This document shows positions 1 through 8,819 of a DNA stretch of 64,000 bases, piece after piece. The notes beneath the pieces are model-generated. The model saw only the letters and a list, made by a program, of their open reading frames with translations. It made no database searches and had not been told where the DNA came from. Within the stretch, counting starts at the first letter, position 1. Every line of letters starts with the position of its first letter. The position numbers and the translations under genes are program-made. Source of the stretch: Fodinibacter luteus (GTDB taxonomy: Bacteria; Actinomycetota; Actinomycetes; Actinomycetales; Dermatophilaceae); NCBI RefSeq assembly GCF_039541575.1, contig NZ_BAABGM010000003.1:62001-126000 (forward strand), given 5' to 3'.

Positions 1-113
1 TCCACGTGCACGCGGGCCAGGTCAGCGACGAGGCGACGCCGCTCGGCAGGTTCGAGGCGCCCCCCGGTGCGCATCGCCCACTGGACCGTTCCGACTGTCG
101 TCGCATCGCTCAT
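1..113 (-). CDS. N-terminal fragment of an unrecognised protein
   Basis: Only the first 37 codons lie in the window; the gene continues off the left edge. It starts at an ATG on the minus strand with GAGGAG six bases upstream, a good Shine-Dalgarno, and no stop interrupts the frame. The N-terminus reads MSDATTVGTVQWAMRTGG and is followed by a charged, helix-like segment rich in Arg, Glu and Leu. I do not recognise a family from so short a piece. It is divergent from the hydrolase gene that begins at 405; the 291 bases between them hold both promoters but no motif I can name. The real start is well supported by the ribosome site; the function is unknown. Confidence 0.55.
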   Translation of the reverse strand, partial: MSDATTVGTVQWAMRTGGRLEPAERRRLVADLARVHV

Positions 114-404
114 GTCCGTCTCCTCGGTCATCGTCGTCGGGTCGTCTCCGACCTTGGCGTGGCTGGCCCGGGATCGCCCCGGCCATCCGACCGGGATGCC
201 GTGTGCCTCCGCCCACGGCGAGGTCACCGAGCCCGTCGTGCCTGTCGCAGCCCGCAGTGGCCAGGAGGCGGCCTGCCGCCGGGAAGGTCATCGAAGGGGA
301 TGGCGCGGCTGCGTGCGATCCCGGTCAATCGACCGGGGCGATCCATCGCACGTCCGAGGAGCGTGGTCGCTCCACCCACTCGTCACCACCCGTAGGAGCC
401 CGCC

Positions 405-1802
405 ATGACCATCTCGACCCACGGCATCCAGGATCTCGCAACCGCACCCGGCGCCTCCCCGACCACACCACCGGCCGGCAAGCCGTCGCGTCGTCGCCTT
501 CCGATGGCCGCGGTGGTCGCCGGGTCACTGGTCAGCGGGCTCCTGACCGCGTTCGCGCTCGTGGCGGCGCCCGTCGTGCCGGCCACGGAGGCGTCTCTCA
601 CGGGGGCGGTCCTGTGCGGGTTCGCGGTCGGCTGGGTCGTCCTCGCCGTGCTCTCGGCGCGGTTCACCGCGCAGCCGCAGCGTTGGGCCGTGGTGCCCGC
701 CGTCGTGCTCGGCGCCGGGAGTCTCGTCCTGTGGGGCCTCGGGGCCTCGGCCCACCCCGGCGCCGACTGGGTCTGGCCGCCGATCCTGCTCGCACTCGCG
801 GCCTGGATGGTCACGCGGGTACGTCGCCACCTGGACAGCCGTGGCTCACGCTGGCTCCTCTACCCGGTCATCGGGACCATGGGCCTGGCCGCCATCGGCG
901 GCGCCTACCAGACCCTCGGCACCGCGACCGCCCCGACGACCACCATGCCGGGCCGGTTGGTCGACGTCGGGGGGCACCGCCTGCACCTCAGCTGCACGGG
1001 GTCCGGCGCCCCGACCGTGGTCGTCCAGGCCGGGGGCGGCGAGATGGCTGCCAGCCTCGGCTGGATCACCCCGGCCGTCGCCCGGGACACGACGATCTGC
1101 GTGTACGACCGCGCCGGCCGCGGCTGGAGCGAGGATGCCGGGAGCCCCCAGGACGCCGTCGCGATCTCCACCGACCTGTCCACCCTGCTGCACCGCGCTG
1201 GTGTCCCGGGCCCCTACGTCGTGGCCGGCCACTCCTTCGGCGGCCTCTACACGCTGACCTTCGCCGCCCGACACCCCCAGGACGTCGCGGGCATGGTGCT
1301 CATCGACTCCACCGCCCCCCACGACGTCGACCCGATCGACGGTCCTGCGGCGACCGGTGCCTACGACGTCGCAGGCCGGGCCGCGGCGTTGGTGGCGGGT
1401 GGTGCGCGGCTGGGCCTCGGCCGGCTGTACTCCGCCATCGCCACCACCGACCTGCCTGCCCGGGAGCAGGCCCAGCACCGGGCCAGCACCGCGACGGCGG
1501 CCACCCTCGGCAGCACCGTCGAGGAGTACGCGCGGGCGAACACCTCGATGGAGCAGGCGGCCTCGCTGCGCGACTTCGGCGACAAGCCGCTCATGGTGCT
1601 CAGTGCGACCGTCGGCAACGGGGCCGGCTGGGAGGGGAAGCAGGAGCGGCTGGCCGCACTGTCGACCGACAGCGTGCACCGTTCCGTCGACGGGGCGAGC
1701 CACGACGCACTGGTGGGGGACGAGACGCACGCCGCCACGACGAGCCGGGCCATCCTCGAGGTCGTCGCCGCGGTCCGCCACGGGCAGCCGCTGTCACGGT
1801 GA
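405..1802 (+). CDS. Membrane-anchored alpha/beta hydrolase
   Basis: 465 aa. Residues about 33-170 contain four hydrophobic segments (roughly 33-58, 66-84, 94-113, 124-137) plus a fifth near 152-170, so the N-terminal third is membrane-embedded. From about residue 185 an alpha/beta hydrolase fold follows: the strand VVVQAGGG, the conserved YDRAGRGWS loop, the nucleophile elbow GHSFGG with Ser about 277, and a C-terminal GASHDAL segment that supplies the likely catalytic His. The substrate cannot be read from sequence; such proteins are usually annotated as hydrolases of small esters or lipids. The ATG has AGGAG a few bases upstream. The next gene is convergent and its stop lies 2 bases away, so this is probably a single-gene transcript. 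Confidence 0.85.
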   Translation: MTISTHGIQDLATAPGASPTTPPAGKPSRRRLPMAAVVAGSLVSGLLTAFALVAAPVVPATEASLTGAVLCGFAVGWVVLAVLSARFTAQPQRWAVVPAVVLGAGSLVLWGLGASAHPGADWVWPPILLALAAWMVTRVRRHLDSRGSRWLLYPVIGTMGLAAIGGAYQTLGTATAPTTTMPGRLVDVGGHRLHLSCTGSGAPTVVVQAGGGEMAASLGWITPAVARDTTICVYDRAGRGWSEDAGSPQDAVAISTDLSTLLHRAGVPGPYVVAGHSFGGLYTLTFAARHPQDVAGMVLIDSTAPHDVDPIDGPAATGAYDVAGRAAALVAGGARLGLGRLYSAIATTDLPAREQAQHRASTATAATLGSTVEEYARANTSMEQAASLRDFGDKPLMVLSATVGNGAGWEGKQERLAALSTDSVHRSVDGASHDALVGDETHAATTSRAILEVVAAVRHGQPLSR

Positions 1803-1803
1803 C

Positions 1804-2154
1804 CTACAGCGTGGCGGTGGCCACGATGGCGCCGATGGTGAGCAGGGCGAGGACTGCGAACATCACCACCGGCGCCAGCTCGTGTCGCGCCACGAAGTAG
1901 CCCGGACTCTGGATGACGGTGTAGAGCAGCATTCCCAGGCCCACGAGGGCCACCCACCGCGAGCCGCCCCCGCCGAGCACGATGCCCCCGATCGCCAGGA
2001 GGAGCACCGTGGCCGACTCGGCGGCCAGGTGCAGCGCGATCTCACCGCGGCTGCGATCCGGGCGACTCACTGCGCCGTTGCGGATCTCGACTCCCCACCA
2101 CAGTCCCATGAGTGCAGCCACCGCCAGGCAGTAGGACGCGACGGCAACCTGCAC
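1804..2154 (-). CDS. Small four-helix integral membrane protein
   Basis: 116 aa with four predicted membrane helices (about 5-20, 48-65, 68-85, 94-114) and no soluble domain. An Arg/Asp-rich cytoplasmic or external loop (VSRPDRSRGE) lies between helices 1 and 2. I do not recognise a characterised family; DoxX-like or DUF-type small membrane proteins have the same layout. The listed start is the most upstream ATG; an internal ATG at about 2109 would remove part of helix 1 and is less likely. The gene is convergent with the hydrolase ending at 1802. Upstream lies a 400-base region without an intact gene. Confidence 0.6.
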   Translation of the reverse strand: MQVAVASYCLAVAALMGLWWGVEIRNGAVSRPDRSRGEIALHLAAESATVLLLAIGGIVLGGGGSRWVALVGLGMLLYTVIQSPGYFVARHELAPVVMFAVLALLTIGAIVATATL

Positions 2155-2563
2155 ATCGCCACCGTACGGCTCGCTGCTTCGCGGCAGTCAAGGGCGCGTG
2201 AGCCGATCGTGGCAGCGGGTGGGTCACTCCGCGGGCGTGAGACGATCAACCCCGGTGATCCGGTGGCCGGACAGTGCGATCGACTCGAAGGGGTCCCGGA
2301 TGGCGGTGGAGCGAATCGTGGACGACGCGGCGGCGGCCGCGGCGGCGATCGCGTCCGGCGGCCACCTGGCGCGTCACTCGGTCGTGGTGGTCACCCGGCG
2401 CAACGCGTGCACGAACGAATGGGCTTCCGCGTCACCGCCGAATCCTGGCGGATCGAGACCGACGGCTGACGGAGGTGGCCAGATCCACCGATGGCGCGGT
2501 CCGAGGGGGATCCGACAACTAGACTCGCGGAGCGCGGCGTCGACGCGTACGCCGACAATTGAG
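2155..2563. other. 409-base region without an intact gene
   Basis: This region separates the divergent membrane-protein gene and the acyltransferase gene and must contain both promoters. The open frame upstream of the acyltransferase is long but lacks any domain until residue MDVVAV. The only coding trace is a possible acetyltransferase relic listed separately at 2300-2469. No terminator, repeat or tRNA was seen. Confidence 0.4.
2300..2469 (+). pseudogene. Possible C-terminal relic of a GNAT acetyltransferase
   Basis: In one frame the ATG at 2300 starts a helix-like stretch ending HSVVVVTRRNA, which looks like GNAT beta-4 followed by the Asn-Ala of the acetyl-CoA-binding region. One base out of frame, at about 2403-2469, the sequence reads VHERMGFRVTAESWRIETDG and then stops; VHERMGFRV is the usual last helix/strand of the GNAT fold (YERLGF type). 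Joining the two needs a frameshift and a few missing residues, so nothing functional is encoded. It is a short, weak match made by eye and could be chance in a GC-rich sequence. Confidence 0.25.
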
Positions 2564-3994
2564 ATGGATGTGGTCGCGGTGGATGAGCGCGTCGAGGTTC
2601 ACATGCGCGACACCAACGCGTTCGCCTGGTACATGGAGCAGGACCCACTGCTGCGCTCGACGGTCGTCGTGGTCCTCATGCTCGGGGGCGCGCCGGACTG
2701 GGATCGGTTGACCGAACGGCTCGAGCGCCTCACTCGAGTGTCCCCCGCGTTCCGTCAGAAGGTCGTGCAGCCGCCGCTGCGGCTGGCCACGCCGCGCTGG
2801 GTCGTCGATCCTGACTTCGACCTGTCATGGCACATCCGCCGCTTCGAGGCCGCGCAGCCGCGGACGCTGGCGACGGTCCTGGAGTTCGCGCGCAAGACCG
2901 GGATGGCGGGCCTGGATCGGGACCGGCCGTTGTGGGAGGTCACGTTCATCGAGGAGCTCGACGGTGGCCAGACGGCCGTCGTCGTGAAGCTCCATCACTC
3001 GTTGACCGACGGCATCGGTGGCATGGACCTCGCTCGCCTCCTCTTCGACGTCGAGTCGGATCCGGGGGATCCGGGACCGATGCCCGAAGCGCCCCAGGGC
3101 GAGACCCTCGGCACCGTCGACCTGGTCCGCGATGCGCTCGGCTACGGCTGGTCCCGGCTCTTCGACCTCTCGAGGGAGGTGCTCACCTCGGCACCCGCAG
3201 AGGCGGCACACGCGATCCGGCATCCCCGCCGGACCCTCACCGAGACGGTGACGACGGTGCAGTCGGTCGCGCGGTTCCTCCAACCCGCCTCCGACACCCT
3301 GTCTCCCGTCATGACCGGGCGCCACATGGCCTGGCACTACGACGTGCTGCAGTTCCCGCTGGCGGACATCCTGAACGCGGCGCATGCCGCAGGGGCCAAG
3401 CTCAACGACGCGTTCCTGTCCGGTGTCACGGCGGGCTTGCGGATGTACCACGAACGGCACGGGGAGCAGGTCGACGAGCTTCGGGTCACCATGCCGGTCA
3501 GCATCCGCAAGGACGGGGACCCGATCGGAGGCAACCGCATCACGCTCATGCGTTTCAAGGTTCCCGTGAGCATCACCGACCCGGGCGAGCGGATGCGGGA
3601 GACCCATGACCGCTGCGAGCCGATGAAGGCCGACCGGTCCCTGCCGTTCACCGACCTGCTCGCGGGCGCCCTCAACCTCCTGCCACGTGCCTACGTCGGC
3701 GGGATGCTCAAGCACATCGACTTCCTCGCCAGCAACGTGCCCGGGATACCCGTCCCGCTCTACCTCTCGGGGGCACCCGTCGACGGCTTCTACGCCTTCG
3801 GCCCCACGATCGGGGCAGCGTTGAACATCACCCTGATGTCCTACTGCGACACCTGCTTCGTCGGGATCAACACCGACACCGGTGCGGTTCCGGACCCGGA
3901 CGTGCTCATGGAGTGCATGCGCGACGGCTTCGACGAGGTCCTCTCCGTTGCCGGCCGGGCCGGGCACGCCGTGCTGCCGAACGGGGCCTCCTGA
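2564..3994 (+). CDS. WS/DGAT-family O-acyltransferase (first copy)
   Basis: 476 aa, the usual length for the bacterial wax ester synthase/acyl-CoA:diacylglycerol acyltransferase family. It transfers acyl groups from acyl-CoA to diacylglycerol or long-chain alcohols to make storage lipid, at the inner membrane face. The catalytic HHxxxDG motif is present as HHSLTDG at about 144-150, and the conserved C-terminal half has the SNVPG segment (ASNVPGIPVPLYLSGAPV region) and a late Asn-Ile-Thr strand. The start chosen is ATG 2564; ATG 2603 (MRDTNAFAWYMEQ) is an alternative that fits family N-termini equally well, and neither has a strong ribosome site. A second paralogue lies at 57468-58877. The next gene, 115 bases on, may be co-transcribed. 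Confidence 0.85.
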   Translation: MDVVAVDERVEVHMRDTNAFAWYMEQDPLLRSTVVVVLMLGGAPDWDRLTERLERLTRVSPAFRQKVVQPPLRLATPRWVVDPDFDLSWHIRRFEAAQPRTLATVLEFARKTGMAGLDRDRPLWEVTFIEELDGGQTAVVVKLHHSLTDGIGGMDLARLLFDVESDPGDPGPMPEAPQGETLGTVDLVRDALGYGWSRLFDLSREVLTSAPAEAAHAIRHPRRTLTETVTTVQSVARFLQPASDTLSPVMTGRHMAWHYDVLQFPLADILNAAHAAGAKLNDAFLSGVTAGLRMYHERHGEQVDELRVTMPVSIRKDGDPIGGNRITLMRFKVPVSITDPGERMRETHDRCEPMKADRSLPFTDLLAGALNLLPRAYVGGMLKHIDFLASNVPGIPVPLYLSGAPVDGFYAFGPTIGAALNITLMSYCDTCFVGINTDTGAVPDPDVLMECMRDGFDEVLSVAGRAGHAVLPNGAS

Positions 3995-4109
3995 CGCCCC
4001 CACCGTCTGCGGTCCGGCATCCGGGCGGGAGGCGCGGCTCGAGAACGCACCCGGCGACCCGGCATCCGGGCCCCGTCTCCCCAGGTCACGCCTCCAGTAC
4101 CGTGACGAC

Positions 4110-5141
4110 GTGGCCCACCCCCGCTCGCGAGCTCCGTCCCTGGCCCGGGCGTTGCTCGACGCGCAGGTGGCCTACCACCTCGAGCGGTGGAGTGGGGACC
4201 AGCTCGCCGGGACCGTCACCGCGCTCGCCGACGACATCCTGGCGGCGGGAGGGCGTCACCAGATCGAGGACCTCGTCGACCGGGAGGCGGTCAAGCTGAT
4301 CGCCGCCCGGGCGCTGGCGACCATGCCGGCCAGCGCCGCGGCGCGCGGCATCCTCGAGCTCGTCACCGCGGTGGTCGTCGAGGGGCCTGCCGAGCCGTAC
4401 CCCCTCGGGGAGCTCGTCGACCGAGGTCAGGTGGCAACGCTCCTCGACAGCGTGCTGGCTCTGCACCCGGTCCTCGAGCGACTGGTGGAGGCATCGGCGG
4501 AGGTCCCTCTCGTGGGGACCACGGCAGCGCGCTTCATGGGCCGCATCGTGGGAGAGGTCGCCCAGGCCAACAAGACCGTGGCCGACAAGGTGCCCGGGCT
4601 GGGGTCGTTGGTGTCGTTCGGGACCAGGTCGGCGTCCCGGGTGATGGGCGCCGCGGACCGGCAGTTCGAGGCCCTCTTCGGCGACACCATGGGCAAGGGC
4701 GGCGCCTTCGCGGTCCGTCGGCTCAACCGGGTCGTCATCGACACGGTGCTCGATCCCACGACCCGGCTCGCGGTACTGCAGACCTGGGACCTGCTCGCAC
4801 GGGAGCAGGTGGTGGGTCTGAGCCACCACGCGACGCAGGGGCAGATCTCCGATGTGGCCGACGCCCTCCACGACGTCGTGATCACCGTCCTTGCCACCGA
4901 CCAGGCGGCAGACCTGGCCGAGGTCGTCATCGACGGACTCTTCGACGGGTTCGGTGGCTACACCCCCACCGAGCTGCTCGACCAGCTCGACCTGAGGCGG
5001 GAGGACGTCGTGCACGACCTGGTGAAGCTGGCCGTCCCCATCGTGGATGCACTGCGCGAGTCCGGCGACCTGGAGCAGCTGCTGCGGGCGCAGCTCGAGC
5101 CGTTCTTCACCTCCGCCGAGGTCACCCGCCTGCTCGGCTGA
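4110..5141 (+). CDS. Conserved-looking hypothetical protein, mostly helical
   Basis: 343 aa from GTG 4110 (MAHPRSRAPSLARALLDAQ). No signal peptide or clear membrane segment. The sequence is long-helical with repeated Leu/Val/Ala heptad-like runs and conserved-looking stretches such as LEHP-like 'ALHPVLERLVEASAEVPL' and 'GLSHHATQGQISDVADAL'. I do not recognise the family. It lies 115 bases after the WS/DGAT gene in the same direction, so a role in lipid storage (for example on lipid bodies) is only a contextual guess. An upstream extension of the frame to 3882 overlaps the acyltransferase and has shadow-type composition, so it was discarded. The ribosome site is weak. Confidence 0.65.
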   Translation: MAHPRSRAPSLARALLDAQVAYHLERWSGDQLAGTVTALADDILAAGGRHQIEDLVDREAVKLIAARALATMPASAAARGILELVTAVVVEGPAEPYPLGELVDRGQVATLLDSVLALHPVLERLVEASAEVPLVGTTAARFMGRIVGEVAQANKTVADKVPGLGSLVSFGTRSASRVMGAADRQFEALFGDTMGKGGAFAVRRLNRVVIDTVLDPTTRLAVLQTWDLLAREQVVGLSHHATQGQISDVADALHDVVITVLATDQAADLAEVVIDGLFDGFGGYTPTELLDQLDLRREDVVHDLVKLAVPIVDALRESGDLEQLLRAQLEPFFTSAEVTRLLG

Positions 5142-5262
5142 CACACCTCCGCTGCCTGGCCTGGAGCGCGGCGCCACGGTGGAGGCTGATCACCGCGATC
5201 CACCTGCTCGTCCACTCCGACGACGCTGCCGCGACTCGGCGCCCGGCGGGCATCCAGCGCCG

Positions 5263-6306
5263 TCACCCCCTGGCGGCGACGAACGCCAGGACCACCACGA
5301 GGACGAGGAGGACCGCGGCCAGCCCCGCCAGCACGATCAGTGCCCACTTGAGCAGGGTGCCGACGAGCCTGAGGGCGGTACCAGCGACGGCCAGTGGGCC
5401 CGGCCTCCCACGCGAGGCACCGGCACGTTCCACCGGCGGTTCGGCGGTCTCATCGCGGATCGGCACCCGCCGGTCCGGAGCGCGAAACCCTCCAAGGACC
5501 GGCTGGCCGAACTCGTCGACATGCACCACCGTCACGTAGTGGTCACCGCGCGGACCCCCGTAGACCCCGTGCATGCCGCGTCCGCGGAAACAGTAGGTGG
5601 CCGGCCCTGAGTGCTCCAGACCCACCAGGGGCAGACCGTCGATGCCCGAGGTCCACACCGCCCCGGAGGCCCACTGGTCCCTGGTCACCTCGATCGTCTC
5701 GTGGACGTCCTGGCCAGGCCGCGGGGCAAAGAGCTCCCACAGCTCGTTGAGCAGCTGCTCCGTGACGACGGGTCCGTCGAAGCGCACCTCCTCGCGGAAG
5801 CCGGTCCCACCGTCCGTGAACTCGCGCACCCAGGCCGCCTCCCGGTAGCGGCGCTCGTCGTCCCGCCGCCGCTGGGCCGTGCGTCGTGCGTGCTCCTCGG
5901 CCTGTCTCCTGACGCGTTGCAGACGTTCGCGTTCCCGCGCCGCCTCCCGCCAGGCCTGCGCCACTCGCTCCCGGTCCTCGGCCTCATGGGCCCGACGCTG
6001 CGCGGCCTGCCAGGCCGCCGCCTGTCTGGCCTGCTCGTGCTTCAGCCGCTGCTCGCGGGCCGCCTCGGCGACGCGTTGCCGACGCAGGTCGGCATCCAGT
6101 GCCTCGCGTCGTGACCCGGTGAGGGACTCGAACGCCCAGTTGACCTCCACCATCCGCTCTTGCAGGACGTCGCGTTCCGCGTCGGAGACGTCCGGATGGA
6201 TGTCCACCGCCGCGAGGCGCATCTGCCGCCGGTACGCCTTCTTGATCTCCTCCGCGGATGCATCCTCGGGAACACCCAGGATCGCGTAGGGGTTCGCGGG
6301 GCTCAT
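5263..6306 (-). CDS. J-domain protein with coiled coil and C-terminal membrane anchor
   Basis: 347 aa from ATG 6306. Residues 1-65 form a J domain: NPYAILGVPEDASAEEIKKA, then the HPD tripeptide at 37-39, which stimulates DnaK ATPase in this family. Residues about 75-175 are extremely rich in Arg, Ala, Gln and Glu and should form a long coiled coil. A soluble domain follows (about 180-300, with the GLEHSGPATYCFRGRGMHG region and a GQPVLGGFRAPDRRVPI strand), and residues about 320-343 form one hydrophobic helix, so the protein is probably tail-anchored. It is convergent with the helical hypothetical gene. It is not DnaJ itself, as the Gly/Phe and zinc-finger regions are missing. The client is unknown. 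Confidence 0.75.
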   Translation of the reverse strand: MSPANPYAILGVPEDASAEEIKKAYRRQMRLAAVDIHPDVSDAERDVLQERMVEVNWAFESLTGSRREALDADLRRQRVAEAAREQRLKHEQARQAAAWQAAQRRAHEAEDRERVAQAWREAARERERLQRVRRQAEEHARRTAQRRRDDERRYREAAWVREFTDGGTGFREEVRFDGPVVTEQLLNELWELFAPRPGQDVHETIEVTRDQWASGAVWTSGIDGLPLVGLEHSGPATYCFRGRGMHGVYGGPRGDHYVTVVHVDEFGQPVLGGFRAPDRRVPIRDETAEPPVERAGASRGRPGPLAVAGTALRLVGTLLKWALIVLAGLAAVLLVLVVVLAFVAARG

Positions 6307-6645
6307 GACGACCCAGTGTCCACCCAGCCGCTGTGAGATCGACCCGGTCGTCAGCAGGGCGGCCACACCGGGACGGTGCGGCCGGCATCCGTGACGGAGC
6401 GCGGTGTCCGTGCGGCTTCGCCTTCAGCGCTCAGGTGACGGTCGGCTCGGGAGTGGTGCGCTGTCGGGCCTGTCGGCGCTGTCGTCACGTTCACCTGCTC
6501 GTCGTCTCGCGTCGATGCCTGGGTCAGCGTGAGGTCGGTCTCGGTTTCCGACTGTCACCGGTGGGCGGAGGACGATGGAGGGGAGGCCGTTCGCGGCGTC
6601 GTCGGGACGCCGACGAGTAGGGCACTCCTCGGGAGTGTGATCTCG
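6307..6645. other. 339-base divergent intergenic region
   Basis: The region lies between the divergent J-domain protein gene and the CPBP-family membrane protein gene and presumably carries both promoters. It contains one CGGCATCC octamer near 6384. I see no repeat, terminator or additional gene; the in-frame extension of the downstream gene to 6529 lacks family similarity. Confidence 0.4.
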
Positions 6646-7596
6646 ATGGCCGTCACCCACGAACCAGCGACGCGCCCACGCAGTGCTCCGCGCGTGTCGA
6701 CCCGGACGCTCGTCTGGTTCCTCTTCTGTGTACTCGCCCTGCTGGGACTTGACCTGGTGGACCTGCAGGTGTGGGCGAGCGTGGTCGTCCTGGCCGCTCT
6801 CGTGCTGGCCGGGGTTCCCGCGCTGCGGCCCCACGCGTCGGCGCGGGTGGACCGTACCGACCTGGTGGTCCTGGCCGCCATGTACGTCACAGTGGTGCTC
6901 CTGTTCCGCTTGGCGTTCCAGGTGTTCACCACCGACAACGTGCTCGGCCTCTTCCTGTGCTTCGCCGCCGGGTTGCTGCTCGGCGTCGTCGGGCCGGTGG
7001 TCTACTCGGTGTGGGGCCGGCACCGTCCCCTGCGTTCGCTCGGTCTGGGAGCCCACGAGCTGCGCCCGACGCTGGCCATGGGGGTGGTGCTCGCGGCCGC
7101 GCAGTTCCTCGTGACGTTCCAGGGCTACACCCTGCCGGCACCCGCGAAGTGGGTGCCCCTGCTCGGGATGTCCCTGGTCGTCGGGCTGTTCGAAGCGGTC
7201 TTCTTCCGCGGGTTCGTCCAAGGCCGGCTCGAGGCGAGTTTCGGAGCCGTCCCGGCGGTGGCCGGGGCCGCCGTCCTGTACGCGCTCTACCACGTGGGGT
7301 ACGGGATGGGCGTGTCGGAGATGTGGTTCCTGCTGGCGCTCGGCGTGGTCTACGCGGTGGCGTTCCGGCTGACCACCAACGTGCTCATCGTCTGGCCGTT
7401 GCTCACTCCGATGGGGGCGTTCTTCAACAACCTCACGGGCGGCGACATCGACCTGCCCTGGGCTTCGCTGCTCGGCTTCGCCGACGTCGCGATGCTCATG
7501 GCGGCGGCGATCTGGGTCGCCCACCGCAGGGAGCGCAAGAACCACACGAGGGCTCAGGCCAGCCACGAGGTGGCTGAGGCCAGCCACGTCACATGA
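6646..7596 (+). CDS. CPBP-family intramembrane protein with altered Glu-Glu motif
   Basis: 316 aa, about eight membrane helices. The C-terminal part matches the CPBP (CAAX protease and bacteriocin-processing) family: motif 1 is normally EExxxR but here is EAVFFR at about 183-188, motif 2 reads YALYHV with His about 216, and a late N-rich loop (FFNNLTGG) matches motif 3. The family includes membrane proteases such as Rce1; the second Glu is replaced by Ala, so activity is uncertain. The ATG is preceded by GGGAG about ten bases upstream and fits the first hydrophobic segment better than the longer open frame. The last 20 residues are hydrophilic and contain a near-duplicate SHEVAEASH. It appears to be a single-gene transcript. 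Confidence 0.75.
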   Translation: MAVTHEPATRPRSAPRVSTRTLVWFLFCVLALLGLDLVDLQVWASVVVLAALVLAGVPALRPHASARVDRTDLVVLAAMYVTVVLLFRLAFQVFTTDNVLGLFLCFAAGLLLGVVGPVVYSVWGRHRPLRSLGLGAHELRPTLAMGVVLAAAQFLVTFQGYTLPAPAKWVPLLGMSLVVGLFEAVFFRGFVQGRLEASFGAVPAVAGAAVLYALYHVGYGMGVSEMWFLLALGVVYAVAFRLTTNVLIVWPLLTPMGAFFNNLTGGDIDLPWASLLGFADVAMLMAAAIWVAHRRERKNHTRAQASHEVAEASHVT

Positions 7597-7677
7597 GGAT
7601 GCTCGAGCGGCAGTTCTCACGACCCGTCACCCGAGCTGCCATCGCGAAAGGTCAAGCGACGTGCGGCGCTGCCGTGG

Positions 7678-8226
7678 CTACTCGGGCTGGCGGCCGTGGG
7701 TGCCCAGTGACTCGGCGATGCCGCGTGCCCAGGCCTCGATGGCGTCCCAGTCCCGGAAGTCACCGGCGGGCAGGGCGTCCTGGGCGGCGGGCATGTGCCG
7801 CACGAGGCGTTCACCCAGACCGACGGGCTCGGCCTCCGGGTCGTAGGCCCCGAAGAAGACCTGCTCACCCCGGGGGTGCAGCAGCTCGGTGAGCTCGTCG
7901 AACTCCTTGGGTCGAGTCGACTGCAGGACGTCCTGACCGTCCTTGTCGACCAGGTCCGTCCCGAGCGGGCCGCTGCTGAACAGCCAGACCGGGCGGCCGG
8001 CCAGCGCCGCCCGATGCCTTCGGGCGAACTTCACCGCCGGTTTGAGCCAGTGGAGCATGTACGCCGCGCCGCCCAGGATGACGGCGTTGTATCCCTCGAC
8101 GTTCGTGACGTCCTCGACGGGCCGGGCCTCGGCCGGCCGGCCCGTCTCGGTCAGGACCGCGGCGATGCGTTCGGCGATCCCGGCGGTGGCGCCGTGCCGC
8201 GTGGCGTAGGCGACCAGGATCCTCAT
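7678..8226 (-). CDS. Flavodoxin-domain protein, HemG-like
   Basis: 182 aa from ATG 8226, preceded by GAGAGGGA. The N-terminus MRILVAYATRHGATAGIAER is the FMN phosphate-binding loop of flavodoxins (T/S-x-T-G/A-x-T type, here ATRHGATAG). The central VILGGAAYMLHWLKPAVKF and PVWLFSSGPLG match the flavodoxin-like menaquinone-dependent protoporphyrinogen oxidase (HemG) family. The reaction cannot be fixed: family members in actinobacteria are mostly annotated only as flavodoxin-domain proteins. An N-terminal extension in the open frame to 8337 is rejected because the flavodoxin strand should start the protein. The gene is convergent with the CPBP gene, 81 bases apart. Confidence 0.8.
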   Translation of the reverse strand: MRILVAYATRHGATAGIAERIAAVLTETGRPAEARPVEDVTNVEGYNAVILGGAAYMLHWLKPAVKFARRHRAALAGRPVWLFSSGPLGTDLVDKDGQDVLQSTRPKEFDELTELLHPRGEQVFFGAYDPEAEPVGLGERLVRHMPAAQDALPAGDFRDWDAIEAWARGIAESLGTHGRQPE

Positions 8227-8465
8227 GTCGTCCCTCTCGGTTCGTGGCCCCGTCCGGGATCCGCACCCGTCTGCCCTGACCACCAGCACGGGTGAGGGCT
8301 GGCGATCGTGCTGCGCCGTGCGTTCGGCCCCCGGCATCAGGCGTCGTCGAGGGCTGCCGCGTCAGACGCCGCTGCCTCCCGACCTGCCGCAGCACGGCCC
8401 ACGGTTGACGCGCGGCGCGGACGACGGTTCGTCGTCGTCACCCTGCAGAGGGTACTCGCGTCGGG

Positions 8466-8819
8466 TCACCGGCTGGGGCGCCAGTACACCGGCCCGACCC
8501 GGATCGTCGGTTGCGGTGGATCTGCGTCCACGGGGCGCCGCACCGGTCGAGTCCGCCTCGGGGAGGCGACGGGTTGGGGAACCGTGCGGCGGTCGTATCC
8601 CGCGCGTTGAGCGGGGTCACCGAGGATCGTGTACGCGGCCATCGCCTGCTGGAGGATGGTGGTCGCCACCGCCTCGTCGTCGGGGTCGCCCGCGGATCGC
8701 GTGTCGGGGTGGTTCTGGCGCACGAGCACGCGGTAGGCGCGGCGGATCTGCTCCTGGGTCGCCTCCGGGCTCAGGCCCAGGACGGCGTACAGGTCGCACG
8801 GCTCAGCGGTCATGGCCAC
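8466..8819 (-). CDS. Short J-domain protein
   Basis: 117 aa. It starts at GTG 8819 (six bases after an AGGAAGGA site); an ATG two codons later (8813) is an alternative. Residues 9-70 form a J domain, CDLYAVLGLSPEATQEQIRR with HPD at about 37-39, so it should act as a DnaK co-chaperone. The remaining 45 residues are Pro/Arg-rich and unstructured (RRTRPVRRPVDADPPQP). It is the second J-domain protein within 3 kb, both close to an Hsp20 gene and its regulator. The 239 bases between it and the flavodoxin gene show no gene. Confidence 0.8.
   Translation of the reverse strand: MAMTAEPCDLYAVLGLSPEATQEQIRRAYRVLVRQNHPDTRSAGDPDDEAVATTILQQAMAAYTILGDPAQRAGYDRRTVPQPVASPRRTRPVRRPVDADPPQPTIRVGPVYWRPSR

Noticed and set aside
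6529..6645. Longer N-terminus for the CPBP protein
   Set aside because: The extension is hydrophilic with no membrane start, and ATG 6646 has a GGGAG site. The shorter start fits the family.
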